A stretch of 24,415 nt of DNA. Source: CAYLYP01 sp964387795 (GTDB taxonomy: Bacteria; Bacteroidota; Bacteroidia; Bacteroidales; UBA7960). A program made the position numbers and the translations under genes. Under the pieces are notes generated by a model. That model had not been told where the DNA came from, did not search any database, and was given only the letters and a program-made list of their open reading frames with translations. The stretch spans positions 1 through 24,415 of the forward strand of contig CAYLYP010000047.1 in the NCBI GenBank assembly GCA_964387795.1. The letters run 5' to 3'. Every line of letters begins with the position of its first letter. The stretch's first letter is position 1. Below are positions 23,607 to 24,415 of the stretch, in pieces.

Positions 23607-24415
23607 TTATTCCTTTACGGAATTAGTTGTTCCCGCCTCTCTTTCGGCTTTTTTACTCTCTTTCATGTGGGTATCCTTGTTTGTTGGAATGTAATACACA
23701 TTTCTTTTCAGATCAACACCACCTTTCATTTCTTCCTGTACCACCCTGTCAACGACCCATATCCCTTTTAAGGCCATGTTCTCAAAGGTATCAATGCCAT
23801 CATTTTCAAATCCTGTCCTTGTCCTGTGAATATTAAACCGATTCGAAAATTCTTTATTAAAAGCCTTTTCAATACCTTTCCTGTCAATCATGAACCCAAG
23901 TAAACCGCTCCATGTGGCAGTTGGGTTGTCTGAATCCCACCCAACCAAGGTTCCGATTTTAATCGTTTCAACAATATCGCCTTCACCATAAAAAAGACTG
24001 ATCAGGCTGGCTGCAAAGTTTATTCCTGCTGCAAAGCAAGCATTGCAATATAGCTTTCGTGAAGTCATATTATACCCATCCATTGAGTTAACCTGATATC
24101 TGTAATAAACTGAATCTCTGGTTTGTTCCCATGGCAAGCCTTCAATATATTTAGATTTAACGTATTCATACATCTTATAAGCATAAGATGTTTGGGGCAG
24201 ACTGCTTTTTGCTTGTTCTGCCATCCTGAAGATCCGGTCTTTCATGGGCAAACTCTCATCAACTACTGATGCCAATGAAAACATTGTAACATAAAACTCC
24301 GAGATGCTCTGGCTGTTTTCCCTGGCAGTGGTTTGAACGGGCAACAATGCCATCTTCAATGCAATATCTGGTCGTGCAGGTGAAAATAGCCCAAATATTT
24401 CGGTTGTTAACTGGG
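23607..24415 (-). CDS. ADP-ribosylglycohydrolase family protein (5' end outside the window)
   Basis: The reading frame stays open to the end of the window, so only the last 268 residues are present; the residues read at the edge are QLTTEIFGLFSPARPDIAL. The family (DraG/ARH) is an all-helical, dimagnesium fold that removes ADP-ribose from proteins or related substrates. The C-terminal metal motif is intact as GWDSDNPTATWSGLLGFM, matching the GWDTDxxAA signature, after NFAASLISLFYGEGDIVETI. The N-terminal metal site is not in the window. The tail after residue ~215 (NMALKGIWVVDRVVQEEM) and the Lys/Glu-rich end are extensions seen in Bacteroidota members. Many of these are secreted or act on nucleosides, so the substrate is uncertain. 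An in-frame TTG at 24359 should not be used as start. Confidence 0.82.
   Translation of the reverse strand, partial: QLTTEIFGLFSPARPDIALKMALLPVQTTARENSQSISEFYVTMFSLASVVDESLPMKDRIFRMAEQAKSSLPQTSYAYKMYEYVKSKYIEGLPWEQTRDSVYYRYQVNSMDGYNMTSRKLYCNACFAAGINFAASLISLFYGEGDIVETIKIGTLVGWDSDNPTATWSGLLGFMIDRKGIEKAFNKEFSNRFNIHRTRTGFENDGIDTFENMALKGIWVVDRVVQEEMKGGVDLKRNVYYIPTNKDTHMKESKKAEREAGTTNSVKE

Overview
The window looks like chromosomal DNA of a Bacteroidota bacterium, probably a Bacteroidales/Marinilabiliales- or Cytophaga-like lineage; I cannot fix the genus. The basis is an adjacent porU-porV pair of the type IX secretion system (found only in this phylum), AT-rich spacers with TAnnTTTG promoter boxes, almost no Shine-Dalgarno sequences, and family-level matches to typical Bacteroidota genes. 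I recognised no phage, IS, CRISPR, tRNA or rRNA.

Layout. 1-458 is a gene-free leader holding a REP-like element, a dispersed repeat and candidate promoters. 459-5738 holds porU (sortase of the type IX system) and porV (its outer-membrane shuttle), closed by a strong terminator. After a second copy of the dispersed repeat comes ispF (isoprenoid synthesis, 5949-6431), converging on a minus-strand cell-envelope block: kdsD (Kdo precursor), an AhpD-like protein and lptB (LPS export ATPase), read from 8581 down to 6438. A 96-bp divergent promoter region separates kdsD from recQ, which is followed by an inner-membrane-anchored OmpH/Skp-like protein and a terminator. Next come a MORN-repeat lipoprotein and a secreted Thr-type asparaginase/isoaspartyl peptidase, which probably form an operon.

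13149-14216 (minus) encodes a P-loop kinase-like domain fused to a dCMP deaminase. Divergent from it is a tight three-gene plus-strand operon: acyl-CoA synthetase, large GNAT-type acyltransferase and retinol-saturase/carotenoid-isomerase-like flavoprotein (14494-18934). This looks like a lipid-modifying module of unknown product. The last third is on the minus strand: a secreted protein with about 12 TPRs, a 787-bp gap with no convincing gene, an ABC exporter half-transporter, and the C-terminal part of an ADP-ribosylglycohydrolase-family protein cut by the window edge.

Most of the window is ordinary core Bacteroidota biology (secretion, envelope, repair). The items most worth a second look are the kinase-dCMP deaminase fusion (same domain order as AvcD/DcdV antiphage deaminases, but also compatible with housekeeping), the lipid-type operon, and the repeats lying in front of both porU and ispF.
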